Assembly (NCBI RefSeq): GCF_021023135.1
Contig: NZ_PGFV01000001.1
Span: 310,001 to 374,000 of the forward strand
Direction of reading: 5' to 3'
DNA: 64,000 nt
Source of the DNA: Brevibacterium sp. CCUG 69071
GTDB lineage: Bacteria > Actinomycetota > Actinomycetes > Actinomycetales > Brevibacteriaceae
The notes beneath the pieces were generated by a model, which had not been told where the DNA came from, did not search any database, and worked only from the letters and a program-made list of their open reading frames with translations. Within the stretch, counting starts at the first letter, position 1. Each line of letters starts with the position of its first letter. Of the stretch, positions 28,179 through 36,685 are shown piece by piece. The translations under genes were made by a program, and so were the position numbers.

Positions 28179-28283
28179 GTCCCGATCATAACTGGGGCTC
28201 TTGGCCGTCGTCTGGACACAACGCTGAGAAGCCGATGAATCCGACTTCTGTAAGTTGTGTTCACGAGCAACATGCATTGTTCT

Positions 28284-28313
28284 TGCACCTCGTCGTGATC
28301 AAACCGTAATCTT
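28284..28313 (+). promoter_or_regulatory. promoter of the first LPRTG serine protease
   Basis: TTGCAC (28284-28289) and TAATCT (28308-28313) are spaced 18 bp, leaving a leader of about 70 nt. The surrounding CCGTAATCTT closely resembles CCGTAACCTT in front of the downstream paralog (30472-30484), so the promoters were probably duplicated with the genes. Confidence 0.6.
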
Positions 28314-28390
28314 TCAGAGGTTGAAAGACTGCGCCCGGTCGCCGGGTCAGACGATCGCAACAGAGAATCCGATCAAGGGAATCAAAGAGT

Positions 28391-30277
28391 ATGCAGAAGA
28401 AGCTCGTTCAGAGTTCGCTGGCATTGAGCGCCGCAGCGGCGCTCGGCCTCGGCGGTGCGCTCACTGCGTCGCCAGCCATGGCCGACAACGGTCCGCAGAA
28501 GTTGGATGTCCAGAGCGAAACTCAGGTCCAGAAGGCCCTTGCCGACGTCGACGGCATCAACGCATATGGTGCCAAGGGCGGCAAGCTCAACCTCGGCGTC
28601 GAGAAGAAGACTTCCGAGATCAAAGATCTCGAGAAGAAGTACAAGAACATCAATGTCACCGAGGGCGTCAAAGAACTCAAGCGCTACGCCGAGAACGATG
28701 TCGTGGGCGGCGCCGGTTACCTCGCCGAAGTCGACGGGGGATCGGGAGCATGCTCGACCGGATTCTCCGGTTGGGACGGTGACGGCAACCCGGTCATCCT
28801 GACCGCTGGTCACTGCTCGAAGATCATCGAAGAGTCCGGTGAGATCACTGGTGATTCCACCGTCAGTGAGACCGAAGAGCCTAAGTCCGCGCCCGCCAAC
28901 GGCGGAGAAGGCTTTAAGAAGTCCGGCAATGGAGTGCTCGGTGACTGGGGCTACCACAGTTACGGCAGCGGAGATCTGCTCGATGGAAGTGAGGACCCGT
29001 CGACTGCCAAGGCCAGCGACATCGACTTCGCCGTAATCAACGTCGACAAGTCGAAGTACAACGTCAAGAATGGCGTGACCGATTGGTCGAGCGCAGATTC
29101 GAACGACCTGTCGTCGAAGTTGGCCACTGACATCACCAAGGTCGGTGCACACAAAGACGGAAAGATCCAGAAGTCGGGCCGGACTACAGGACTGACTGAA
29201 GGGGATGTCTTCACCGAGTACAACGATCAATTTGACTACGCGAACGTCGGCGGATACTGGGTCCACGGCTTCGGCGTGACTTCTCCCGAAAGCAAGCCCT
29301 TCTCACAGCCGGGCGACTCCGGTGGCGCAGTCTTCCAGGGAGACACCGCAGTCGGCGTCATCTCCGGTGGCGGACCTCTGGACGACGGCAGCGATCGCCA
29401 GTTCGGCTGGGTTGCCGATCTCGATCACTCGCTCGAGGAGTCCGGTGTCGATTTCAGCCTCAAGGACCCTGCCGATGAGACCCCAGAGGCCCCGGACGCT
29501 CCCGAAGCCAAGGATCAGACGATCGAACCCAAGGGTGATGTGAAGGGCAAGGCCGCAGCCGGTGCCGAGGTCAAGGTCGAGTGGCACGCCGCCAAGGGGG
29601 CCCAGGCCGCCAAGGATGGTTCTGAAACGGTGAAGGCCGACAAGGACGGCAACTTCACTCTCGAGGGCCCCGAAGCCGAAGGCGACTACGACTACTCGGC
29701 GACCGCTGTCGTCGATGGGCAGGAATCCGATTCGACCGACTTCACCGTCACGGTGAAGGAAGACGAGACCGAGACTCCTGCTCCTGTAGAGCGCGAGATC
29801 AACGTTGACCCCAAGGAGATCGCTGCCTCTGACTTCGTGAAGGAAGACAAGGGCGTGACGGTCTCGGTCAAGGGCTTCGAAGAGGGCGAGAAGGTCACCC
29901 TCAAGGTTGCTTCCGGTCCTGAGAACGTCAAGGGCATCACCCTCGACGAGACCGCCAATGAGGAAGGCGTTGCTGCATTCTCCATCTACGGAACCAGCGA
30001 CTCCGACCCCTCGGTCTACCTCGGCAAGTACGACGTCCAGGTCACCGGCGCCAACGACACGGACGATGAGAAGGCTCTGGCCGGATCGTTCAACGTCGTC
30101 GAGGACGAAGACGGAAACGGCGGCGGCAACGGCGGCGATGACGATGGCAACGGTGATGGCGGATCGGATCTGCCTCGCACCGGTGCTGAGCTGACCGGCC
30201 TCGCGGCTGGTGCAGGTCTCCTCGTTGTCGGTGGAACCGCGGTGTTCCTGACCCTGCGTCGAAACAAGAAGAACTGA
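28391..30277 (+). CDS. cell-wall-anchored S1-family serine protease (LPRTG)
   Basis: A 628-residue secreted protein: signal peptide (1-31), short pro-region (about 32-105), then a chymotrypsin-fold S1 protease with His141 in TAGHC, Asp212 in SDIDFAVI and Ser310 in GDSGG. Cys121 and Cys142 can form the disulfide beside the catalytic His. Two Ig-like domains (about 372-455 and 460-570) and a Gly/Asp-rich spacer follow. The C-terminus has LPRTG, a hydrophobic helix and RRNKKN, a sortase anchoring signal. No sortase gene is in the window. The adjacent downstream gene is a close paralog. Confidence 0.9.
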   Translation: MQKKLVQSSLALSAAAALGLGGALTASPAMADNGPQKLDVQSETQVQKALADVDGINAYGAKGGKLNLGVEKKTSEIKDLEKKYKNINVTEGVKELKRYAENDVVGGAGYLAEVDGGSGACSTGFSGWDGDGNPVILTAGHCSKIIEESGEITGDSTVSETEEPKSAPANGGEGFKKSGNGVLGDWGYHSYGSGDLLDGSEDPSTAKASDIDFAVINVDKSKYNVKNGVTDWSSADSNDLSSKLATDITKVGAHKDGKIQKSGRTTGLTEGDVFTEYNDQFDYANVGGYWVHGFGVTSPESKPFSQPGDSGGAVFQGDTAVGVISGGGPLDDGSDRQFGWVADLDHSLEESGVDFSLKDPADETPEAPDAPEAKDQTIEPKGDVKGKAAAGAEVKVEWHAAKGAQAAKDGSETVKADKDGNFTLEGPEAEGDYDYSATAVVDGQESDSTDFTVTVKEDETETPAPVEREINVDPKEIAASDFVKEDKGVTVSVKGFEEGEKVTLKVASGPENVKGITLDETANEEGVAAFSIYGTSDSDPSVYLGKYDVQVTGANDTDDEKALAGSFNVVEDEDGNGGGNGGDDDGNGDGGSDLPRTGAELTGLAAGAGLLVVGGTAVFLTLRRNKKN

Positions 30278-30325
30278 ATACGGCTCACAAGGTCGCGTCA
30301 GTGACCTGCTGAGTGCACAGCTGAG

Positions 30326-30351
30326 CGCCCCTGGTCTTCGGACCAGGGGCG
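30326..30351 (+). terminator. rho-independent-type terminator with TTCG loop
   Basis: CGCCCCTGGTC (30326-30336), TTCG, GACCAGGGGCG (30341-30351): a perfect 11-bp stem with a stable UUCG tetraloop, followed by TTCTGTATT. It ends the first protease transcript. Confidence 0.85.
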
Positions 30352-30452
30352 TTCTGTATTGTCGGCGGCTCCCGGGGGCGGACTGCGGGTCGAGGGCATT
30401 CAGCAACGCCCTTTGTTTCGTTCATTTAGTTCACAGTTTTCGAGCCCATTTC

Positions 30453-30482
30453 TTGGTACTCGCTGACCGCAGGCCGTAACCT
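30453..30482 (+). promoter_or_regulatory. promoter of the second LPRTG serine protease
   Basis: TTGGTA (30453-30458) and TAACCT (30477-30482) with an 18-bp spacer, and a leader of about 55 nt. Same spacing and -10 context as the upstream paralog's promoter. Confidence 0.55.
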
Positions 30483-30544
30483 TATCGTGACTTAGGTCAT
30501 CAAGTTGTGATATTTCAAGCTCCCGATAAGAGAGACGAACACAT

Positions 30545-32773
30545 ATGCAGAAGAAACTCGTGCAGAGTTCGCTGGCACTGACCGCCGCAGCGGCGCTCGG
30601 TCTCGGCAGTGCGTTTGTTGCTGCCCCTGCCATGGCCGACGCCGGGCCGCAGAAGCTCAACGTGCAGAGCGACGCTCAAATTCAGAATGTACTTTCCGGC
30701 GTCGAAGGCGTGAACGCCTACGGCGAGAAAAATGGAAAGCTGAATCTCGGTGTGGTCGAGAAGACGGCCGACATGGAAAAGCTTGAGAAGAAGTACGAGA
30801 ACGTTAACTTCGTCGAAGGGATCAAGCAACTTGATCCTTACGCGGAGAACGATCTCGTAGGTGGTGCAGGGTACCTCGCAAACTCTCCCGCGGGGAGTGG
30901 CGCTTGTTCGACAGGTTTCTCTGGATGGAACTCGGCGGGTGATCCCGTGGTTCTGACCGCTGGACACTGCTCAAAGAATTACAATCCAGACACCGGCGTG
31001 ATCTCCGGCGACACTACCGTCAACGAAACCGAGTTGCCTTCGACCGCTCCTGCCAATGATGGAGAAGGATTCGATCCATCGGGCAACGGCGTCATCGGCG
31101 AGTGGGGCTTCCACAGCTACGGAAGCGGGGATCTCCTCACCGGCAACGATCCGGATGCTTGGCCACAGCCGAAGGATTCGGACATCGACTTCGCTGTGAT
31201 TAACGTTGACGATTCGAACTACGCTGTCAAGAATGGCGTGACCAACTGGGATTCCGCCAGCACAAACGACTTGGGTGCAGATCTTGCAACCGAAATCACC
31301 AAGGTCGGTGCGCATTCCGACGGCACTGTGAGTAAGTCCGGGCGCACCACGGGGCTGACCGAGGGTGAAGTCTTCACCAAGTACAACGACGCATTCGATT
31401 TCTCCAACATCGGTGGTTACTGGGTGCACGGCTTTGGTGTGCTCTCACCACAGTCGAAGCCGTTTTCGCAGCCGGGCGACTCAGGTGGTGCGGTATTCCA
31501 GGGTGAGACGGCGGTCGGAGTCATTTCCGGTGGTGGACCTTACGATGCGACTCAGCAGTTCGGCTGGGTAGCCGACCTTGACTACTCGCTGGAGCAGTCT
31601 GATGTCGACTTCTCGCTTGAGAAGCCGGACGAGGAGCCTCCGGGTGACGACGATCAGAACGCCGACGCCGCTGCTGAAGGTGACGACGCGAACGCTGATG
31701 ACTCTGCCGATGGCAACGAAGCAGAAGCCGATGCAGATGCTGCCGCTGAAGGCGACAACGCTGATGCCGACGCCGCTGCTGAAGGTGACGACGCGAACGC
31801 AGATGCCGCCGATGACGCCAAGGGAGCAGAAGCTGACGCCGCTGCCGAGGGTGACGACGCGAACGCTGACGACTCTGCCGATGGCAAGGATGCGAACGCT
31901 GCTGCAGCTGCTGACGGCAAGGACGACGACGCTGACGGATCTGACGACGGCGAGGAGCCGACCGTTCCCGACGCTCCCAAGGTCGGAGACCAGACCGTCG
32001 ACGAGGGTGGAAACATCACCGGCAAGGCTGCTCCCAATGCAGACGTGAAGCTGACCTGGAAGGCCGCCGGCGATGCGCAGGCAGGCTCTGCAAAGGCACA
32101 GGCTGACGTCCCGGCAGCGGGCAATGTCACTGTCAAGGCTGACGGTGAAGGCAACTTCAAGGCTGAGGCTCCTGCCGAAGCCGGCGAGTACGCCTACACC
32201 GCCACTGCAACCGTCGACGGAGAAACCTCCGAGGCCACCAGCTTCGTGGTGACTGTCGAAGCCTCCGACGACGCTCCTGCTGAGCGCAAGCTGACCGTTG
32301 ACCCGAAGGAGGTCACCGCCAGCGACTTCGTGAAGAAGGACAAGGGCGTGCAGATCAAGGCCGAAGGCTTCGAAGAGGGCGAGAAGGTCACCCTCAAGGT
32401 CACCTCGGGTCCTGACAACGTCGAAGGCATCACCCTCGACGAGACTGCCAACGAAGACGGCGTCGCCGGCTTCTCGATCTACGGCACCAGCGCCGCCGAC
32501 CCGTCCGCTTACCTCGGTAAGTACGACGTCCAGGTCACCGGCGCCAACGACACCGCTGACGAAGAGGCCCTCAACGGCTCCTTCGAGGTCGTTTCCGATG
32601 AAGACGGAAACGGTGGCGGCGGTAACGATGGTGACGACGACGGCAATGGTGACGGCGGATCTGATCTGCCTCGCACCGGTGCTGAACTGACCGGCCTCGC
32701 GGCTGGTGCGGGACTCCTCCTCGTCGGTGGTGCCGCAGTGGTTCTGACCCTGCGTCGCAACAAGCAGAACTGA
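30545..32773 (+). CDS. second cell-wall-anchored S1-family serine protease (LPRTG)
   Basis: A 742-residue paralog of the preceding protease. The signal peptide, pro-region and catalytic domain align closely (His141 in TAGHC, Asp215 in SDIDFAVI, Ser in GDSGGAVF). The C-terminal part from the Ig-like domains through GSDLPRTGAELTGLAAGAG to RRNKQN is also nearly the same. Between the protease and the first Ig-like domain it carries about 100 residues of Asp/Ala/Glu/Gly-rich repeats, which account for most of its extra length. Probably processed by an unlinked sortase. The different spacer suggests that enzyme reach from the wall has diverged rather than the active site. Confidence 0.9.
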   Translation: MQKKLVQSSLALTAAAALGLGSAFVAAPAMADAGPQKLNVQSDAQIQNVLSGVEGVNAYGEKNGKLNLGVVEKTADMEKLEKKYENVNFVEGIKQLDPYAENDLVGGAGYLANSPAGSGACSTGFSGWNSAGDPVVLTAGHCSKNYNPDTGVISGDTTVNETELPSTAPANDGEGFDPSGNGVIGEWGFHSYGSGDLLTGNDPDAWPQPKDSDIDFAVINVDDSNYAVKNGVTNWDSASTNDLGADLATEITKVGAHSDGTVSKSGRTTGLTEGEVFTKYNDAFDFSNIGGYWVHGFGVLSPQSKPFSQPGDSGGAVFQGETAVGVISGGGPYDATQQFGWVADLDYSLEQSDVDFSLEKPDEEPPGDDDQNADAAAEGDDANADDSADGNEAEADADAAAEGDNADADAAAEGDDANADAADDAKGAEADAAAEGDDANADDSADGKDANAAAAADGKDDDADGSDDGEEPTVPDAPKVGDQTVDEGGNITGKAAPNADVKLTWKAAGDAQAGSAKAQADVPAAGNVTVKADGEGNFKAEAPAEAGEYAYTATATVDGETSEATSFVVTVEASDDAPAERKLTVDPKEVTASDFVKKDKGVQIKAEGFEEGEKVTLKVTSGPDNVEGITLDETANEDGVAGFSIYGTSAADPSAYLGKYDVQVTGANDTADEEALNGSFEVVSDEDGNGGGGNDGDDDGNGDGGSDLPRTGAELTGLAAGAGLLLVGGAAVVLTLRRNKQN
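31650..31950 (+). repeat. degenerate acidic coding repeats in second protease
   Basis: Units based on GCTGCTGAAGGTGACGACGC (Ala-Ala-Glu-Gly-Asp-Asp-Ala) with ACTCTGCCGATGGC (Asp-Ser-Ala-Asp-Gly) recur imperfectly several times in frame. They encode an almost purely Asp/Ala/Glu/Gly linker absent from the paralog upstream. Such repeats can expand or contract by slippage. Confidence 0.7.
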
Positions 32774-32820
32774 AGACAGCGTTGACGGTCACACAGTGAC
32801 TGCCAACTGAGAGTTCACAG

Positions 32821-32852
32821 GAATGCCCCCGGTCTTCGGACCGGGGGCATTC
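32821..32852. terminator. terminator with TTCG loop between convergent genes
   Basis: GAATGCCCCCGGTC (32821-32834), TTCG, GACCGGGGGCATTC (32839-32852): a perfect 14-bp stem followed by TCTAT. It stands between the protease and the convergent GNAT-like gene and could act on both strands. Confidence 0.85.
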
Positions 32853-32853
32853 T

Positions 32854-33279
32854 CTATGCGCGAGAACGGGCAGCGAACCGAGCTGCCGGCTGAATCCTGA
32901 GGAAGCCGACGGCAGTGCCGTGCTCCCACTCCTCACACAGAATCGCGTAAGCCACCGTGTCACGTGCATGACCGTCCGCAGTCGGCCAAGCACGACGATA
33001 ATGCGCTTCCTTCGTCCACCCAGCACGTTCGAACATCGCCGTGTCATCCTGCAGATCTTCGAAGCGCAGATATCCGACCCTGCCCATGACCTCGTCATCG
33101 AGCGAATAGGCGGCAGTATCGTCGCTGCAGAAGTCTCCCGCGTCGATGTGGTCTTCGATCTGGATACGCGTCCACGGCTCGGATCGCACATGGAACGGAA
33201 AGTCGTTGCTCGTGAAGAACTCGATGAGCGCTTCCCGGTCGGAGCCCTGCGGGTCGATGCGGTTCAGCGTTATGCTCAT
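32854..33279 (-). pseudogene. GNAT acetyltransferase with internal in-frame deletion
   Basis: A 141-residue GNAT-type protein that lacks the core of the fold. The N-terminal strands (to LRFEDLQDDTAMF, about 1-83) run directly into ERAGWTKEAHYRRAWPTADG, the end of the usual domain. Roughly 50 residues expected between them, including motif A (R/QxxGxG/A) that binds acetyl-CoA pyrophosphate, are absent. Without it acetyl transfer is unlikely. The join (near 33025-33037) reads TGTTCGAACG, which suggests deletion between two copies of TGTTCGA. TAGTCT lies 6 nt before ATG 33279, so the promoter seems intact. Call as pseudogene is inference. Confidence 0.65.
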
Positions 33280-33342
33280 GCTTACAGACTAGAGGCACCT
33301 GCGGCGGCGACCGCGGACGAAGCGGCAGAGGGGAGACATCAG

Positions 33343-33561
33343 GTGAGCATCGAAGACGATCCGTTCGACTATCAAGTGACGAAGTCCGGTGTGCTCATAA
33401 TCCGGCGAGGCGGGCGCGCAGTGATGGAATTGGGAGGAAAGAAGGTTGCCGCCCTGATTCCGAAGCTCGGACGAAGTGACGAGGCTGATCAGCAGCTGCT
33501 CGCGCGAGTCACCGGGAACTACCGCCGAGGCAATGAAAGGCAGACCCAGAAGCCGCGCTGA
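33343..33561 (+). CDS. small conserved-looking hypothetical protein
   Basis: A 72-residue protein starting at GTG 33343 behind GGGGAG. It has a beta-rich core (YQVTKSGVLIIRRGGRAVMELGGKKV) and ends with LARVTGNYRRGNERQ. The pattern looks like a small conserved single-domain protein found in Gram-positive bacteria, but I cannot name the family. No signal peptide or membrane helix. It lies divergent from the GNAT remnant. Confidence 0.6.
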   Translation: MSIEDDPFDYQVTKSGVLIIRRGGRAVMELGGKKVAALIPKLGRSDEADQQLLARVTGNYRRGNERQTQKPR

Positions 33562-33597
33562 CTGTACGATCGTTCAGTGCTTGGTAATGTGTCTCAC

Positions 33598-34416
33598 ATG
33601 AACTCATCGTCACAGAGCGAATTCGCTCGAGCCACCGCCGTCTCCCGCCGATCCGGGAACACCTACTCAGCAGAAATCGGCACCGGCTGGAGCGTTGCTG
33701 GAGCCGTCAACGGGGGATATCTCCTGGCTCTGGCAGGACGCACCCTGCGGGAGGCCAGCCCGAACACCCCTGATCCGCTTGTGGTCTCGATGTACTATCT
33801 CGGGCCCGGCGGAGAAGGTCCAGCGGACATCACCACACGCCCCATCCGCGAAGGCAGGTCCAGCGCCACCTTCGCGCTCGACCTCGCCCAAGCCGGCGCC
33901 CCGAAGATCACCGCACTGGCGACGATGGGCAACCTCGGCGGGCTTCCCGATGATGTGGCGACCACGGCCACGCCGCCTGACATGCCGTCTCCTGACTCAT
34001 GCATCGATGTCGCCGAGGCGAGCGAGGAGTTCCTGGCGGTCGCGCCCCTGCTCGGACGATACGAGATGCGCCTGGACCCGGCCACCACCGGCTTCGCCGT
34101 GGGCAAGCCCAGCGGGCGCGGCCTGCTGCAGGGCTGGGTCCGCTTCGCCGATGGGACCGAACCCGACTCGCTGGCGCTTCTGGCGTTCCTCGACGCGTTC
34201 CCGCCGGTGATGTTCGACCTCGGGCGGTTCAACTGGGCGCCGACCATGGAACTGACTGCGCATGTTCGGGCGGTTCCGGCCCCCGGGTGGATCGGGGTGA
34301 AGGTCTCTACGCGCAATATCGCCGGCGGGATGTTCGAAGAGGACTGCGAGCTGTGGGACTCCGCAGGCCGGCTCGTCGCCCAGTCTCGACAGTTGGCCAG
34401 GCAGCCCCGTGACTGA
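33598..34416 (+). CDS. thioesterase family protein (acyl-CoA thioesterase-like)
   Basis: A 272-residue double-hotdog protein. GWSVAGAVNGGYLLALAGRTL at the N-terminal hotdog helix and LDAFPPVMFDLG followed by PTMELTAHVRA in the second half are typical of TesB-like thioesterases or acyl-CoA binding relatives. The exact acyl substrate is unknown. ATG 33598 is preferred over an upstream TTG/CTG because TAATGT (33585-33590) ends 7 nt before it, suggesting a leaderless mRNA. Confidence 0.75.
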   Translation: MNSSSQSEFARATAVSRRSGNTYSAEIGTGWSVAGAVNGGYLLALAGRTLREASPNTPDPLVVSMYYLGPGGEGPADITTRPIREGRSSATFALDLAQAGAPKITALATMGNLGGLPDDVATTATPPDMPSPDSCIDVAEASEEFLAVAPLLGRYEMRLDPATTGFAVGKPSGRGLLQGWVRFADGTEPDSLALLAFLDAFPPVMFDLGRFNWAPTMELTAHVRAVPAPGWIGVKVSTRNIAGGMFEEDCELWDSAGRLVAQSRQLARQPRD

Positions 34417-34592
34417 GCTCGGACTCGTGCCCAACTTCGAAAACAGAGCATCGGCGGTCAGGTGAGACGTGCAATGACCCTCGGTGACGGGCGAAGACGG
34501 CCGATGGACACCGATGACGGCACCGGTGCCCGTGTCATCGGACCGGGCTAGAGTGGGAGGCACGAACCGGTCACCTGGAAAGGACCTGTGCC

Positions 34593-34985
34593 ATGGCATC
34601 GCTGTCGTCATTGAGCATCACCTTCGACTGCAAAGACGTCGCCATCCAATCGCTGTTCTGGGCCGAACTGCTCGGCGCCGAGATCGATGAGGGAGCCAAT
34701 GACCAGGTCGCAAGCATCGGCGGCGTCCACAACGGCGAATCGCCGACTCCGGGCATGCTCTTCCTCCGGGTCGATGACCGGGCGGAGAGCAAGAACCCGT
34801 TGCACATCGACCTCGACGATCCGAACTACCCCGCCGACGTCGACAAGGCGCTCTCACTGGGTGCCGAACGTTTGGCCTCCTTCGACGAATACGGCATCGA
34901 ATGGACCACGCTGAAGGACCCAGAGGGCAATGTCTTCGACATTGGCCGCAAGAAGCAGATCGGAGAGAGCGAGCCTGCCGCATGA
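34593..34985 (+). CDS. VOC family (glyoxalase-like) protein
   Basis: A 130-residue VOC-fold protein with LSITFDCKDVAIQSLFWAELLG at the N-terminus and LKDPEGNVFDIGRK at the C-terminus, the same Glyoxalase_6-type signatures as the gene at 4661. GGAAAGGA precedes the ATG. Its stop overlaps the following DinB gene as ATGA, so the two products are made together. Substrate unknown; metal-dependent chemistry is likely from the family. Confidence 0.78.
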   Translation: MASLSSLSITFDCKDVAIQSLFWAELLGAEIDEGANDQVASIGGVHNGESPTPGMLFLRVDDRAESKNPLHIDLDDPNYPADVDKALSLGAERLASFDEYGIEWTTLKDPEGNVFDIGRKKQIGESEPAA

Positions 34986-35500
34986 GTGATCCGCTGATCG
35001 AGCCCGCGGATGCTCCGAGCGAACGTCAGGGCCTCGAAGAATTCCTCGACTACTACCGGCAGGTGATGCGACGAAAGGTCTCCGGACTCGATTCGACTGC
35101 GCTCTCACACACGATCGCCTCCTCGACTCTCACCCTCGGCGGAATCATCAAACACCTCAGCCTCGTCGAAGAGTCATGGTTCGCCGAAGACATCCTCGGC
35201 CAGGAACTGGGCGAACCCTGGGCTGACATCGACTGGAAAGCCGATCCGGAGTGGGAATTCCGCACCGCTGCCGATGACTCTCCTGAATATCTGCTCGGCC
35301 TCTATGATCGCGCCTGTGAGCGTTCACGGGAGATACTGGCGGGTATCGACGACCTCGACACACTGGTCGCCCGCGAGAGCAGCTCGGGACACCGATTCAA
35401 CGTCCGCTGGGTGCTCATCCATATGATCGAGGAATATGCCCGTCACGCCGGCCATGCCGACCTCATTCGTGAGGACATCGACGGTGTGACTGGGGACTGA
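34982..35500 (+). CDS. DinB/YfiT-like (DUF664) family protein
   Basis: A 172-residue DinB superfamily four-helix-bundle protein. Metal-binding His positions appear in GGIIKHLSLVEESWF and IEEYARHAGHADLIREDIDG. It overlaps the upstream VOC gene by 4 nt. With 4090-5122 this is the second DinB-VOC pairing in the window, here in the reverse gene order. Mycothiol-dependent chemistry is a plausible guess for actinobacterial members but is not shown by the sequence. Confidence 0.8.
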   Translation: MSDPLIEPADAPSERQGLEEFLDYYRQVMRRKVSGLDSTALSHTIASSTLTLGGIIKHLSLVEESWFAEDILGQELGEPWADIDWKADPEWEFRTAADDSPEYLLGLYDRACERSREILAGIDDLDTLVARESSSGHRFNVRWVLIHMIEEYARHAGHADLIREDIDGVTGD

Positions 35501-35557
35501 ACGGGTGTGAGCAATGACGCTGCACATCATCGAGGTCAAACCCCATAGGGTAGAGGC

Positions 35558-36577
35558 ATGACGGCGAACTCCCCTTCAGAATCAGCTGCTGAGAATACTC
35601 ATACCACGAGCCCGCCACGGTCGAAGGCGTGGATTCCCCTCGACCTGATCCGCGGCTTCCTCATCGGCAGTGCAGAACTCGTCCCGGGAGTCTCCGGCGG
35701 CACCATCGCCCTGGTGACCGGAGTCTACGATCAGCTCATCGACTCCGCCGCCCACGTCGTCAAGGCAGCCAGAATCCTGGTCACCGGCCCGAACCGTGTG
35801 CGGGGAGCCCTCTCCGAACTGCGCCGCACCGATTGGTTCCTCATCGTCCCGGTGCTGCTGGGTATGGTGACGGCGGTGTTCGGGATCGCCGGACTGATGG
35901 AATCCTTCGTCACCGCCAACCCCGAACTCGCCCGCGGTCTCTTCTTCGGCCTCGTCGCCGCCAGCATCGCTGTGCCCCTGCGGATGCTGCCGACCCGAAC
36001 GTCCCGTCAACCGCTGCTGTTGGGTCTGCTCGCGTTCATCGCCGCAGCCGGGCTGGCCTTCTGGCTGACAGGATTGGCAGGAGGCTCCGATGTGGAGGAT
36101 CCCTCCTATATCGCCGTCTTCTTCGTCGCCTCGATCGCAATCTGCGCGCTCGTCGTGCCCGGCGTTTCGGGATCGTTCTTCCTCCTCGCCGTCGGCCTGT
36201 ACTCGACGACACTGAGAGCCGTGGATGAACGCGACCTCGGATACCTCGGCGTCTTCATGCTCGGGGCGATTCTCGGACTCGCGCTCTTCGTCAACATCCT
36301 GCGCTACCTCCTCCACAACCACCGGTGGTGGACCCTCGTCGTCATGGCCGGACTCATGCTCGGGTCCCTGAGGGCACTCTGGCCCTGGCAGTCCGCTGCC
36401 GAGACTGGTGCGGACGGAGAGCCCCATGGTGCCGGCGGACTGCTTGCTCCCTACGACCCGACCGGCGGTCCGATTCTCCTTGCCGTGATCGGTGCGGCAC
36501 TCGTTGTCGCGCTCATCATCATCGAAGCGAAGTTCTCGACCGCCAAAACGGAGGCCCATCTCGACAAGGAGAGCTGA
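35558..36577 (+). CDS. DUF368 (PopT-type) membrane protein
   Basis: A 339-residue polytopic membrane protein of the DUF368 family, members of which have been shown to recycle undecaprenyl phosphate across the membrane. The twin glycine-rich motifs GSAELVPGVSGGTIALVTGVY (near residues 37-57) and ICALVVPGVSGSFFLLAVGLY are diagnostic. About eight to nine helices are visible. TAGGGT lies 6 nt before ATG 35558, so the mRNA is probably leaderless. A DedA protein, the other family with this role, is encoded at 13440. Confidence 0.87.
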   Translation: MTANSPSESAAENTHTTSPPRSKAWIPLDLIRGFLIGSAELVPGVSGGTIALVTGVYDQLIDSAAHVVKAARILVTGPNRVRGALSELRRTDWFLIVPVLLGMVTAVFGIAGLMESFVTANPELARGLFFGLVAASIAVPLRMLPTRTSRQPLLLGLLAFIAAAGLAFWLTGLAGGSDVEDPSYIAVFFVASIAICALVVPGVSGSFFLLAVGLYSTTLRAVDERDLGYLGVFMLGAILGLALFVNILRYLLHNHRWWTLVVMAGLMLGSLRALWPWQSAAETGADGEPHGAGGLLAPYDPTGGPILLAVIGAALVVALIIIEAKFSTAKTEAHLDKES

Positions 36578-36685
36578 CAACAGTGTTTGTTAAGTTTTCT
36601 CCCACGATTCGCTCAGACTTCAGGGTATTCAGGCTAGAGTAAGAGACCTGAATCACAGTCATCTCGTCTGAACTCCTGGAGACTC

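Noticed and set aside
30326..32852. TTCG-loop hairpins after both proteases considered as ends of a duplicated mobile unit
   Set aside because: The stems differ in sequence, each follows a stop codon as a terminator should, and there is no transposase or target duplication.
36590..36640. AT-rich stretch before the 5'-nucleotidase considered as a phosphate-control (PhoP) box
   Set aside because: The GTTxxxC-type direct repeats expected for an actinobacterial PHO box are not regular enough to claim.
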